DNA of 64,000 nucleotides from an archaeon (GTDB lineage: Archaea; Nanobdellota; Nanobdellia; Pacearchaeales; GW2011-AR1): NCBI GenBank assembly GCA_018694115.1, contig JABHNB010000001.1:19861-83860 (forward strand). The letters are read 5' to 3'. The position numbers and the translations under genes were made by a program. Positions 42,075-49,904 of the stretch are shown here, piece after piece. Below the pieces are notes generated by a model. That model made no database searches, was not told where the DNA came from, and saw only the letters and a program-made list of their open reading frames with translations. Every line of letters starts with the position of its first letter. Position 1 is the stretch's first letter.

Positions 42075-42773
42075 ATGAAAAAGTACAGATTTAAGGCGAT
42101 GCTTTGGGAGCTCCAGATTCAAGGCCCTTTAGGCCTTTTCCGTTCCGAGATGGACGCCAGAAAAAGGGCCGAAGTTCTTGGATTAAGGGAAGTAGAAGTC
42201 ACGGAAATTCTTCCTGATGAAGAAGGAGTTGAAACCTATGCGAAATGGCTTCAGGAGAGGGTGGAAAAGAATCAAGGAGTTGTGAGCGACCACGAGGGTG
42301 TCAAGCTCAAGAATTTCATGAATGATCTCCCGAGGGATTCCACGAAAGGACGATGGTCATTTGCAGTCTATTTGGGAGACCAGATCTTTCTGGCCAAGGC
42401 TTATGGCCCCCTCCATGCCTACAATATTCCTGGAACTATCACCCTGCTCAAGCGATTGATTGAACTCTCGGATCGGGTTGAAGAAGAAGCCGCCTCCGAA
42501 GAGCCTGTGGGCTCCGGATGGCTTCAGGAGATGATCGATGAACTCCCCGGAGATACGGCGGACGAGAAGGCCAGGTTTATCGTGGGATCACTCATGCTTC
42601 TTCCCGGAGAATCTCCTGAAGAAAAACTCGGAGGGGTGATTCGGTGGGTGAATACGACTTTCGCAGCTTATCCGGCCTCCACCCCGCCCATGCTTCGGAT
42701 CGAGATGGCCTGCCAGCTCGTCATGGGGATCATCATGGCTGAAAAGGATGAGTCCTTGACAGTAGGTGCCTAG
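42075..42773 (+). CDS. GspF-N-like domain protein (family B, 2)
   Basis: 232 aa from ATG 42075, 8 nt after AAAGGA. The first ~42 residues (KKYRFKAMLWELQ...GLREVEVTEI) have the strand-helix-strand pattern of 40167. Two copies of a helical module follow: FMNDLPRDSTKGRWSFAVYL and MIDELPGDTADEKARFIVGSL, each starting with a (D/E)LP(R/G)D box. No membrane segment. The LPGD box also occurs in 40167, so the family is built from a GspF-like cap plus one or more such modules. Confidence 0.7.
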   Translation: MKKYRFKAMLWELQIQGPLGLFRSEMDARKRAEVLGLREVEVTEILPDEEGVETYAKWLQERVEKNQGVVSDHEGVKLKNFMNDLPRDSTKGRWSFAVYLGDQIFLAKAYGPLHAYNIPGTITLLKRLIELSDRVEEEAASEEPVGSGWLQEMIDELPGDTADEKARFIVGSLMLLPGESPEEKLGGVIRWVNTTFAAYPASTPPMLRIEMACQLVMGIIMAEKDESLTVGA

Positions 42774-42831
42774 ACGACTAGACGAACTCGGATCAAGGAC
42801 GTACAATCTGCGCAATTACGCGTGAAACATC

Positions 42832-42848
42832 CATCCATAACAAGGATG
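42832..42848 (+). promoter_or_regulatory. Leader hairpin (CATCC/GGATG)
   Basis: CATCC, loop ATAACAA, GGATG, then CTGGAAAGGAAA and an ATG at 42868. A second small inverted repeat (GCG...CGC, 42810-42822) precedes it. This is a normal leader, yet the ATG opens a frame of only 14 codons. Confidence 0.55.
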
Positions 42849-42957
42849 CTGGAAAGGAAATTTGAAATGGCAAAGGTAGTAGCCGCAAGACAACAAGGTT
42901 TGGAGAAATAACCTCGTAGGAGACATCCAGACAGATCTGGGTAAGCTGGAGAAGGAT

Positions 42958-43269
42958 ATGGCCCTGCTTCAAACAGCGAAAGATCTCATTGAAGAATTGG
43001 GGGGAAGGCTTCAGGAAGCAAAGGACAAGGGTACTCTGGATGAGCTGGACGGAGAGGCGATCGCGGAAGAACTGGGAAATATCGTTCACGAAATGCCGGA
43101 CGATGTAGACCATCTGTTCCGTACGATCCTTTCCTCCTGGAAAGAGATCCATGGCCTGAATGGGCCCTATGTTCCTCCGATCGTGACTGATCCCAAGGAG
43201 TTGCAGGATAGCTGCGCTCCGAGGAAATTCGATCACGGAACTCCGGCCAGCAGGCGGGAAGGAAGATAA
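42958..43269 (+). CDS. Helical protein, possibly the 3' part of a frameshifted gene
   Basis: 103 aa from ATG 42958, preceded by GGAGAAGGAT. Helical and acidic (LLQTAKDLIEELGGRLQEAKDKG), then IVHEMPDDVDHLFRTILSSW, like the family B modules. The normal leader and ribosome site lie ~90 nt upstream, at ATG 42868, whose frame stops after 14 codons (42868-42912). In the frame of this gene, coding-like text (NNLVGDIQTDLGKLEKD) continues upstream of 42958. One frameshift between 42880 and 42910 would give a single ~134-residue protein. Either the gene is broken, the sequence has an indel error, or a short upstream peptide is real. Confidence 0.55.
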   Translation: MALLQTAKDLIEELGGRLQEAKDKGTLDELDGEAIAEELGNIVHEMPDDVDHLFRTILSSWKEIHGLNGPYVPPIVTDPKELQDSCAPRKFDHGTPASRREGR

Positions 43270-43305
43270 CCCTCAAACCGTGCTAGACGAACGTAAACAA
43301 CAAAC

Positions 43306-43343
43306 GTGCTTAGGCACAAAACCTTACTCCAATTGTGGAGTGA
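43306..43343 (+). promoter_or_regulatory. Double leader hairpin
   Basis: GTGC-TTAG-GCAC (43306-43317), then TTACTCC, loop AATTGT, GGAGTGA (43324-43343), then ATGAAAGGA. The first hairpin recurs at 44672-44683. Confidence 0.6.
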
Positions 43344-43360
43344 ATGAAAGGAAAATGAAG

Positions 43361-44545
43361 ATGAAAACATTCAAATGTGACGCGATGTGCGGTGGTTGTG
43401 GGGCGGCTTTTAGCGGGACCCTCGAAGCCGAGAGCGAAACTCATGCCGCCACGATGCTCATCATGGCAGAGCTAATTCCTCAGAGAGTTGAGGAAGCCTC
43501 ACCCGAAGAGCTCTCCGAGATGGCTCCCGATGCGCGGGATGATCTGGGAGACGTTATAGCGGAAAGGATGGCCCGGGTCCTTGATGATTTCCTTCAGAGA
43601 ACGATCGAAGGATTCCGACCTGATTCCTCCCAACCGCAGATCCTGGAAGTATTCTCTCCGTTCCCCGAAGTAGACTACTTCGGCCCTGGTGGACTGGATG
43701 CCGGACTGGGCGCCGCTACCCTCATAATGTTCGGTGGAGATCCCTATCCGGAACCTCCGGCAGTGGCTTCGATCGACTTTGACGAATTCGTGAGGAGCGG
43801 GTTGGCTAGTTCCGATTCTCCGATCACCCTGGTCGAAATTCCCGGAGATGGGAATTCCATCGGAAAGTTCTTCGAAAGTCTGGAGGAAGAACCGGAATCG
43901 GATCAGGTACGGATGATCGGTGACAGGGGATTCCAGATTCCCGGAAGAGGAAGGGCGAATCCCTACGATCCCTGCCTGGATCTGGATTTTCGGAGTCCTT
44001 ACGAGCGGGCCTTCGGACCAAGGATGCCCTTCCCCCCCAATCCCTATCTGCGAGGTCCCCGCACCTATCCGGTATCCCTTGGTCCGCTAGGGGCATACTT
44101 CCGTCCGCGAGATCCTCTCGGTAGGCTCGGAAATCTTATCGGAAATCGGGATGCGCAAGGTGCCCTTGCCGAGCTTCGTGACCTCACCGGCCAGGACGAT
44201 CTGGAATTCGAGACGGATCTGACCTTACAGGATCTCGACGATAAAGGGATCGATGTGGATACAGGAGATCTTCCCGAGATCCAGGAGTCGGATGGACCGG
44301 ATGCGGTAGTAGTTCCAGCGATCGACGAGACTGACGGAGAAGTCCCCGAAGATCAGAATCCCAGCCTGGGAGAGGATCTTTCCGGTTTGGGTGATCTCCG
44401 CGAACCTGAAACTGAGATGGTTCCGGCGGAAGCAATCGACGTCCAGGAAGACTCGGAAACGCCCCCCGCGACCGGCGCAACTGACGATGTCGATCCCGAT
44501 GCCTCCACTGACGGAGACTCGCAAAGCGACGAAAAGGCAGACTAA
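43361..44545 (+). CDS. Acidic GspF-N-like protein with disordered tail (family B, 3)
   Basis: 394 aa from ATG 43361, 8 nt after AAAGGA. Residues 1-45 repeat the family B cap (KTFKCDAMCGGCGAAFSGTLEAESETHAATML), here with two C-x2-C-type Cys pairs. Residues ~50-270 are Pro/Asp-rich with few helices. Residues ~290-394 are a very acidic, probably disordered tail (VDTGDLPEIQESDG, DPDASTDGDSQSDEKAD). No membrane span or signal peptide. Not recognised. Confidence 0.65.
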   Translation: MKTFKCDAMCGGCGAAFSGTLEAESETHAATMLIMAELIPQRVEEASPEELSEMAPDARDDLGDVIAERMARVLDDFLQRTIEGFRPDSSQPQILEVFSPFPEVDYFGPGGLDAGLGAATLIMFGGDPYPEPPAVASIDFDEFVRSGLASSDSPITLVEIPGDGNSIGKFFESLEEEPESDQVRMIGDRGFQIPGRGRANPYDPCLDLDFRSPYERAFGPRMPFPPNPYLRGPRTYPVSLGPLGAYFRPRDPLGRLGNLIGNRDAQGALAELRDLTGQDDLEFETDLTLQDLDDKGIDVDTGDLPEIQESDGPDAVVVPAIDETDGEVPEDQNPSLGEDLSGLGDLREPETEMVPAEAIDVQEDSETPPATGATDDVDPDASTDGDSQSDEKAD

Positions 44546-44552
44546 GTAGATT

Positions 44553-44643
44553 TGGCGCTGTTATGGTCGGCGGTTCTCATCTCAGGAGTCGGGAGTTTTC
44601 TCTCCTTTCCTCCTGGCTCTGCTGAGCCGCCGGCCTAGCGCCT
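44553..44643 (+). terminator. Long structured intergenic hairpin, probable terminator
   Basis: Nested stems: GGCGCT with AGCGCC at the outside, GTCGGCGGTTC with GAGCCGCCGGC inside, CAGGAG with CTCCTG, and GGGAG-TTTT-CTCTCC at the tip, followed by TTGTTTCTGTT. Separates the family B/A block from the next gene. Confidence 0.6.
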
Positions 44644-44671
44644 TGTTTCTGTTGAAAGGAAGTCGATAAAC

Positions 44672-44706
44672 GTGCTTAGGCACAAAACCCCCTTCCAGAA
44701 ATGGAA
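44672..44706 (+). promoter_or_regulatory. Double leader hairpin with changed second stem
   Basis: GTGC-TTAG-GCAC as before 43361, then TTCCA, loop GAAA, TGGAA in the position where neighbours have ACTCC/GGAGT, then TGGAGAAAGGA. All stem bases differ but pairing is kept. Confidence 0.6.
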
Positions 44707-44725
44707 TGGAGAAAGGACAATGACT

Positions 44726-45613
44726 ATGTCATTCAAAACAAGATGGAAAGAGTTTTTCAGATCATCGCATTCGTCAAGTGACGAAGAAGATGACAAACTG
44801 GAAAGGCCCAAGATGTGGAAGTGGTTGTTCGTTACTGCGATCCTCATAACCCTCCTCAACTTCCTCGGGCCGATATTCGCATGGGGCCAGATCGAAACAG
44901 CTTCCAGCGTTAAGGGTGGTTTCTTCACTCAGATCGCCAGCATGAACAACTGGACGATCAATATGGTTGTCTGGCGGGGACTTACCATGATCTATGCTTC
45001 GGTTTTCCTCTGGAGCTACTGGTATAACCGGGGAGCGCACAACAGCCCGTGGCTCAAGTACGCTTTATACCTCGAGGATGGTGAAAAGGCAGATAAATGG
45101 GACAATGTGCGCTATCACGGCCTTCTGATAGTCATTCCGATAGGCATTCTCCTTGTCTCTTATCTTCTCTCCCTGGTTGTCTTGGGAATCCTAGTTACAC
45201 TCCTTGGATTTCTTTGGCCGGCAATTCCGTTTGGATATTCCGGAATTAAGAGCTTCTCTGCAGTGCTGTTCACCTGCGCCATTCTCGGAATATATCTCCA
45301 CCTCTTCTGGACACTTTACCGGGATGAGATACGAGTGAGCATCAAGGCACAAAACCCTGATGAACCCGAAGAAGAAGTTCCGGCTGAAGAGCAGACCGCC
45401 GAAGAAGAACCGCCAGTTGAATCCGCAGCAGGAGGCGCTCCGGAAAATAATGAAACTCCGGACACGCCGGCAGAAGACAAAGACGCGCCGACGCATACAG
45501 ACGATCAGCCTGAAACTGCGGAATCTCCGGAAGCTGACAAAGCACCTGAAGATAACGCAGCCGGATCCGATGTAAAGAAATCGGATGATGATGGATCAGC
45601 TCAGCAGGATTAG
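44726..45613 (+). CDS. Multi-span membrane protein with long acidic tail
   Basis: 295 aa from ATG 44726 (second of two close ATGs). A charged N-terminus (RSSHSSSDEEDDKLERPK), then about four hydrophobic helices (~32-55, 78-98, 130-165, 172-195), then ~80 residues of Glu/Pro/Ala/Asp-rich disordered tail (EEVPAEEQTAEEEPPVE). The start SFKTRWKEFF and SSDEED recall the family A starts, but similarity is weak. Function unknown. Confidence 0.7.
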   Translation: MSFKTRWKEFFRSSHSSSDEEDDKLERPKMWKWLFVTAILITLLNFLGPIFAWGQIETASSVKGGFFTQIASMNNWTINMVVWRGLTMIYASVFLWSYWYNRGAHNSPWLKYALYLEDGEKADKWDNVRYHGLLIVIPIGILLVSYLLSLVVLGILVTLLGFLWPAIPFGYSGIKSFSAVLFTCAILGIYLHLFWTLYRDEIRVSIKAQNPDEPEEEVPAEEQTAEEEPPVESAAGGAPENNETPDTPAEDKDAPTHTDDQPETAESPEADKAPEDNAAGSDVKKSDDDGSAQQD

Positions 45614-45683
45614 TTCATCAGCCCTTCGCCAACCCACCTCGCTCCATTAGGGGGTGGGCTACGAATGGCTGATGAAAAAACAA
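45614..45683 (+). terminator. Probable terminator hairpin
   Basis: TTCATCAGCC (45614-45623) pairs with GGCTGATGAA (45667-45676), 10 bp, enclosing AACCCACC with GGTGGGCT; an A-run follows. Begins directly after the stop codon TAG. Bidirectional action is possible. Confidence 0.6.
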
Positions 45684-45730
45684 TGGAATGACTTGTACTG
45701 GTATAAACTGGTACGCAAGACAAGGAGACT

Positions 45731-46291
45731 ATGATGTCTTTGATAATCTGTGTTGTTGCAATATTGGTTGGGGTTCCTCTCGTCTACTTCAATCTTCCAA
45801 AATTCTTCCTAAGGCCTTTATGGATGGGAAAGAGGAATAGATTCACTAAAGGGGGGATGTTTACGTTCACCTGCATAGTGTTGGCTATTGCTACATGGTT
45901 GTTGATGGTGGACCTGGAGTTATACCGGGATAGTAGTATGGGGTTCGCACGCTGTAATTCTCGAATTGATGGTCTGAAGGGAGAGATTTATGAACTCCTT
46001 GGAGCAAGGGAAATTGATCTTACGGCATCCTCGGAGAAATTTGACGAACTAAGACTCGAGATCTCCGAGAGAGACAAACATGTTGGGAAGATCAATAGTT
46101 CTCGGGAACTTTGGGGGTTTAATCCGGTTATATGGTACTATGACTGCCACTTGAAAGGTGTGGAAGTAAATGGTAAACAACAGTTGGGATCGATTCTTCG
46201 AGAGTTCCAAACTTACCTTAAGGGGAGAGGAATTGTTGGAAAATCTCCAGCTGAACTCGAAATAATACTTGAAGCGACATTCAATGAATGA
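45731..46291 (+). CDS. Two-span membrane protein with periplasmic/cytosolic helical domain
   Basis: 186 aa. Membrane segments at ~3-24 and ~45-65, then a helical domain with coiled-coil features (IDGLKGEIYELLGAREIDLTASSEKFDELRLEISERD). Ribosome site CAAGGAGACT, shared with 46316 and 46885, unlike the AAAGGA of other groups. The layout resembles the pair at 60902/61476. Not recognised. Confidence 0.65.
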   Translation: MMSLIICVVAILVGVPLVYFNLPKFFLRPLWMGKRNRFTKGGMFTFTCIVLAIATWLLMVDLELYRDSSMGFARCNSRIDGLKGEIYELLGAREIDLTASSEKFDELRLEISERDKHVGKINSSRELWGFNPVIWYYDCHLKGVEVNGKQQLGSILREFQTYLKGRGIVGKSPAELEIILEATFNE

Positions 46292-46315
46292 AGCCACGAA
46301 GTAAGGAGACCTAGA

Positions 46316-46810
46316 ATGAAAAAGTATTTCACAAAAAGTAGAATCCTTGGAGGGATTATACTGCTAGGGCTTTTGGCAGGATATATGGTTATCCAACCTA
46401 ATCTTAGGGGAGAGGTGAAATCTGTGGGGGCCGCAATAAACTGGGAAGAAGTTTTGAAACCCCTTATTGCCGATGACTGGGCAAACCTAACCAAGTTTGT
46501 AACAGTCATGGGGATTGTTACTCTCTTACTTATATGGCCCTTGGGTCAAAGAGTAGGATTTTGGGTGTTTGTCTTGGTTAGTCCATTCCTCATTTCATGG
46601 ATAACACTCTTCGGAGGGTGGATTAATGAATTGGAAGATCTCATCTATGCCCACGCTATTGTATCACTGTTCTTCTCTGTTTTCTTCATGATTCGGGATG
46701 GCATTTGGAGGAGAAGGTCTAAAGAGCAAGAGAGTTACAAACTCTCTCATGGAGAAGATGAAATCGTAATCATGACTAGAAGAAGTGATGGTAGCCGCAA
46801 GAAGCTCTGA
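46316..46810 (+). CDS. Three-span membrane protein
   Basis: 164 aa. Hydrophobic segments at ~10-24, ~62-95 and ~105-125, then a polar tail (EDEIVIMTRRSDGSRKKL). Ribosome site TAAGGAGACCTAGA. The gap to the previous gene is 24 nt. No motif recognised. Confidence 0.65.
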   Translation: MKKYFTKSRILGGIILLGLLAGYMVIQPNLRGEVKSVGAAINWEEVLKPLIADDWANLTKFVTVMGIVTLLLIWPLGQRVGFWVFVLVSPFLISWITLFGGWINELEDLIYAHAIVSLFFSVFFMIRDGIWRRRSKEQESYKLSHGEDEIVIMTRRSDGSRKKL

Positions 46811-46884
46811 GACAGTTCTGGACGAAAACCGACGACCAGGTAACAACATCTAGTGACAAGAACCAAGAGACAAGGAGACTCAAA

Positions 46885-47436
46885 ATGATCAAGAAACTCA
46901 AGAACTATCCGAAGCCGAAGATCGCCGAAAAACTCATACTCATCGCATTGCTTCTGGGAGGAATGGGATGGTATACCTGGAATCAGTCAAATGCAAGTGG
47001 GTGGATGAAGCCGAGAACCGAAGCCGTAAAAACAGAAGGCGTTGAACAGGACACGGAAGGCAACCCTTCAGCCGTTGAAAGGCACTCAACAAGACATGTC
47101 CGCGGAAGGAGGGGGATAATCTACGTGGATTTGATTGTGATGACTCTATTCATTGCTCTCCTCGGATGCGTCATGTCTGCCCTCGCATGGTCACTAAATG
47201 GCCGGAGGATCCCAGTAATGGTCCCTGCGACATATGTCCTCTTCCTCATTGCATTCATAGCCTCCAGAATTTGGATGGCAGAGGGGACGGATAACCTTAC
47301 CTGGATTCTCATCTTGATAACGGTGCTCTTCGCCGGAGATTCAGTCATTAAGGGGGGAAAGAAACTCAAGGAAAGGCGTAAGAGGTTGAAAAGTGAACCG
47401 GGGGAAGTGAGGGTTGAAAATTCAGCTATAAGCTGA
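46885..47436 (+). CDS. Three-span membrane protein
   Basis: 183 aa. One membrane helix at ~13-30, a polar ~50-residue loop (TEAVKTEGVEQDTEGNPS), then three hydrophobic stretches (~75-97, 103-125, 130-150) and a basic tail (KKLKERRKRLKSEPGE). Ribosome site CAAGGAGACTCAAA. The hairpin TTCAGCT-ATA-AGCTGAA (47421-47437) overlaps its stop codon. Confidence 0.65.
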   Translation: MIKKLKNYPKPKIAEKLILIALLLGGMGWYTWNQSNASGWMKPRTEAVKTEGVEQDTEGNPSAVERHSTRHVRGRRGIIYVDLIVMTLFIALLGCVMSALAWSLNGRRIPVMVPATYVLFLIAFIASRIWMAEGTDNLTWILILITVLFAGDSVIKGGKKLKERRKRLKSEPGEVRVENSAIS

Positions 47437-47451
47437 ATGAAACTGGAATCA

Positions 47452-47466
47452 GCGCATGGAAAGCGC
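47452..47466 (+). promoter_or_regulatory. Leader hairpin (GCGC/GCGC)
   Basis: GCGC, loop ATGGAAA, GCGC, then GAAACAGAAAGGA before ATG 47486. First of the five family C leaders, all with a GCG-type stem and (A/G)AAACAGAAAGG. Confidence 0.55.
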
Positions 47467-47485
47467 GAAACAGAAAGGATGCAAG

Positions 47486-48124
47486 ATGAAGCACATGATG
47501 TTGGTGATGGGGGCACTGGCTATTGGAAACGCTCTGGGATTCGTCATCATGCGAAAACGTAATTGTCCGAGGCGACTTATCGACCTTCTGATCTCCTCGA
47601 TGGTTCCTTCTTTAATTCTGCTGACCTTTTCATTATACCATACTCAATGGCCGGTTATATGTTGGTGTAATTATCTCTTGCTGATCTTCTTGATATGGCC
47701 TGTGATAATCTCACTAATGATGAAAAATTGTGTGTTGGTTGATGCAGAGATACTTCGAGATAGGATCCGGGAGGAAGTTTCGGAGATAGATTGTTCTACA
47801 GAGGAATTCGTCAAGAAGGTACAACGGGCCGTTTATTCCTTAGTGAAACATGGGGGAGGAAGATATGTTAAATATTCTTTCCTAACGACCACCCTCCTTG
47901 ACCTTCTCAAGAGGATCTTGAAGCGAAAAAATCCTCTGACTGTAGATCGAACCCGTAGAGCCGTGTTTGCACTTATTGAAGATGCCATCCATGATCCCCG
48001 TGAAATGGAGTGGAATGGTTTTCGGTGGGTGCATAAATCGTGGAGAGTCCAACCTCAAATGCCTCAGGTTAAATCAATTGAAACTATTGCGTTGAAAACG
48101 CAAAACAGAAAGGAAGTAAAATGA
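47486..48124 (+). CDS. Family C membrane protein 1 (no signal domain)
   Basis: 212 aa from ATG 47486. Membrane helices at ~2-22, ~30-48 and ~58-75, with MRKRNCPRRLIDLLISS between them, then a cytosolic domain: NCVLVDAEILRDRIREEV, VQRAVYSLVKHGGG. It lacks the N-terminal secreted domain of the later paralogues. Stop overlaps the next start (ATGA). Confidence 0.7.
   Translation: MKHMMLVMGALAIGNALGFVIMRKRNCPRRLIDLLISSMVPSLILLTFSLYHTQWPVICWCNYLLLIFLIWPVIISLMMKNCVLVDAEILRDRIREEVSEIDCSTEEFVKKVQRAVYSLVKHGGGRYVKYSFLTTTLLDLLKRILKRKNPLTVDRTRRAVFALIEDAIHDPREMEWNGFRWVHKSWRVQPQMPQVKSIETIALKTQNRKEVK
48087..48103 (+). promoter_or_regulatory. Leader hairpin (TTGCGTT/AACGCAA)
   Basis: TTGCGTT, loop GAA, AACGCAA, then AACAGAAAGGA before ATG 48121. 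It lies wholly within the end of the preceding coding region, so the hairpin is kept although it is also translated. Confidence 0.55.
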
Positions 48125-49062
48125 AAAAAACGTTTATGACATTTTGGATGATGGTGGTTGTGTTGGCAGTCTGTGGGACTTCTTTCGGAGTCGTTCAGGT
48201 ATCCTCAACAGATGACGGAGGTATGGCGATTCAACCGGTTCCGGTAGTAGACGGAAGTAGTGTGGCCCCTCGGAAGGTCGGGCTTGGGGGCTATAACCAG
48301 TGGCAGTTCCTTGGACAGGCACTCGTAGTGTTTGTTGGCGGGTCGGTTATGGGATTGGCGATTATGATCCATCGTAACTCTCCTGTACCCCTTAGAAGTC
48401 TGCTTTGTTCCTCAGGGATCATGTTTGGATTCGTAGTTGGAGTGACTATCGCCCTCTTCAACTACGAGTTCCTTTCTAGAGTTTCGCTGATTTATTGCAT
48501 CGCCCTGGTAAGCTCCTTTGCTATCCCGATTACTCTTGCGTCAATCCATAATAAGCACAGACGGATTGACGCCGAAGTCCTTCGGGCTGAAATCTTGAAG
48601 TACCAGCGCGAAAATAGCGATCATACTCTTTCTGATCTCCTGGGACACGTGAGGAGTGTTACTTACACTCTCGCCGATCCGGCAAAAAGAAGAAATGGGA
48701 GAATGAAGTACCAGCTCAATGCATACGCCGTCCTGAGCCTGGTTAGGGAGTTGGAAAAGCAGGAGAAAAAGTGTTCGCCATGTGAGATCACGAGACTGTA
48801 TGATCTCGTCATGAGTAAGTTCCCTCCGGAAGAATGCTGCAGGTTTACAGTCTCCACGCCTAAAGGGAAATATCCCTATCTGGTCCTGTTCTCCAGCGAA
48901 AGTGAAATGGAGCTCGGTGTACGGGAACTTGTTCCTGGCGAACTTCGAGTCATTTGTCCAGATTCAGATGTCCCGTTTGAACTGAAGATCGCAGGATCTG
49001 ATGATCAGCCCAAATACTCTGGGCGGGAACCGATTCCAGGGATTGATACGCCTTTGGCGTAG
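48121..49062 (+). CDS. Family C membrane protein 2
   Basis: 313 aa. Signal peptide/first helix KTFMTFWMMVVVLAVCGTSFG, a short outer segment, three helices (~58-80, 92-112, 122-140), then KHRRIDAEVLRAEILKYQ and GHVRSVTYTLADPAKRR, the family C cytosolic domain, plus an extra ~80-residue beta-rich C-terminal piece (YLVLFSSESEMELGVREL). Translationally coupled to paralogue 1. Confidence 0.7.
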   Translation: MKKTFMTFWMMVVVLAVCGTSFGVVQVSSTDDGGMAIQPVPVVDGSSVAPRKVGLGGYNQWQFLGQALVVFVGGSVMGLAIMIHRNSPVPLRSLLCSSGIMFGFVVGVTIALFNYEFLSRVSLIYCIALVSSFAIPITLASIHNKHRRIDAEVLRAEILKYQRENSDHTLSDLLGHVRSVTYTLADPAKRRNGRMKYQLNAYAVLSLVRELEKQEKKCSPCEITRLYDLVMSKFPPEECCRFTVSTPKGKYPYLVLFSSESEMELGVRELVPGELRVICPDSDVPFELKIAGSDDQPKYSGREPIPGIDTPLA

Positions 49063-49079
49063 GGGAAGAAGAAGACGAC

Positions 49080-49156
49080 GACGAATAACTGAAACTCAAA
49101 GCGTTTGAAAGCGCGAAACAGAAAGGTGAATACAATGAAGCGAACGATTATGATGG
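49080..49156 (+). repeat. 77-bp perfect direct repeat, copy 1
   Basis: Covers the end of the intergenic region, the leader hairpin, the ribosome site and the first seven codons of the gene at 49135. Identical base for base to 49828-49904; a third copy at ~50964-51039 has a few changes. Confidence 0.85.
49101..49114 (+). promoter_or_regulatory. Leader hairpin (GCGTT/AGCGC)
   Basis: GCGTT, loop TGAA, AGCGC, then GAAACAGAAAGG before ATG 49135. Confidence 0.55.
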
Positions 49157-49836
49157 CGATGATGGTTGTATTGGCAATCGGGAGTGGCACTGTTGTTGCG
49201 GCAGAAGATGTGGTTGCGGCGACTCAACCTGCAGCTTCTCCCAATGGACCTGAAAATAACCTGGGGAATCGTGCCCGTAAGATGATGGGGATCCTGCATA
49301 CGAGTGAAGAAACTCGTGGGAGGTCCCGGGAATTCTACCAGGAGGTGTTGGAATCAATGGTTCTGAAAGAATTCGTAAAAGACTGGGAGAATAAGGCCCA
49401 TAACCGGAAACGGGATGCCTATCTGATTTTGATCTCAAAGAGTCCGAACGAACAAGAAGAAGGGGTGAAAACTTTCCTTGCGGAATTTGATGCGGCCGAC
49501 AGGGAGCTGAAGAGAGCATGGAACGCTGAACGAATAAGAGTTTCCCGCATTCTTGACTTTCTGAAGAATTCGGCAATCTGGACGGTGGTGGGACTTATCT
49601 TCGGATGTGTGATCCTGAGATTTAGAGACTGGCCTTCGGATTCTCCTCCGTTGGTGATCCTCTCTACCCTAGGTTATGTGGCTCTCCAATTCCTGATTAT
49701 AATTACAGGCTCCCAGAAATATATCATCGGCCCGCTACAGCCCCTTTTCTTGGCAGCTTTCTTCGCTGCTCCGATTATCTTCTCCTTGTTGGTGGGAACT
49801 CAGAAGAAGGGTGCAAGTAGCAAAAAAGACGAATAA
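49135..49836 (+). CDS. Family C membrane protein 3 (no cytosolic domain)
   Basis: 233 aa. Signal peptide KRTIMMAMMVVLAIGSGTVVAA, then AATQPAASPNG, a TQPA segment of planctomycete style, then a helical outer domain (residues ~45-145) and three membrane helices, ending in KKGASSKKDE. The C-terminal cytosolic domain of the other members is missing. Start fixed by the duplicated leader. Confidence 0.75.
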   Translation: MKRTIMMAMMVVLAIGSGTVVAAEDVVAATQPAASPNGPENNLGNRARKMMGILHTSEETRGRSREFYQEVLESMVLKEFVKDWENKAHNRKRDAYLILISKSPNEQEEGVKTFLAEFDAADRELKRAWNAERIRVSRILDFLKNSAIWTVVGLIFGCVILRFRDWPSDSPPLVILSTLGYVALQFLIIITGSQKYIIGPLQPLFLAAFFAAPIIFSLLVGTQKKGASSKKDE

Positions 49837-49904
49837 CTGAAACTCAAAGCGTTTGAAAGCGCGAAACAGAAAGGTGAATACAATGAAGCGAACGATTATG
49901 ATGG
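49828..49904 (+). repeat. 77-bp perfect direct repeat, copy 2
   Basis: Identical to 49080-49156. Contains the end of the gene at 49135, the leader hairpin (49849-49862), ribosome site and first codons of the gene at 49883. Confidence 0.85.
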
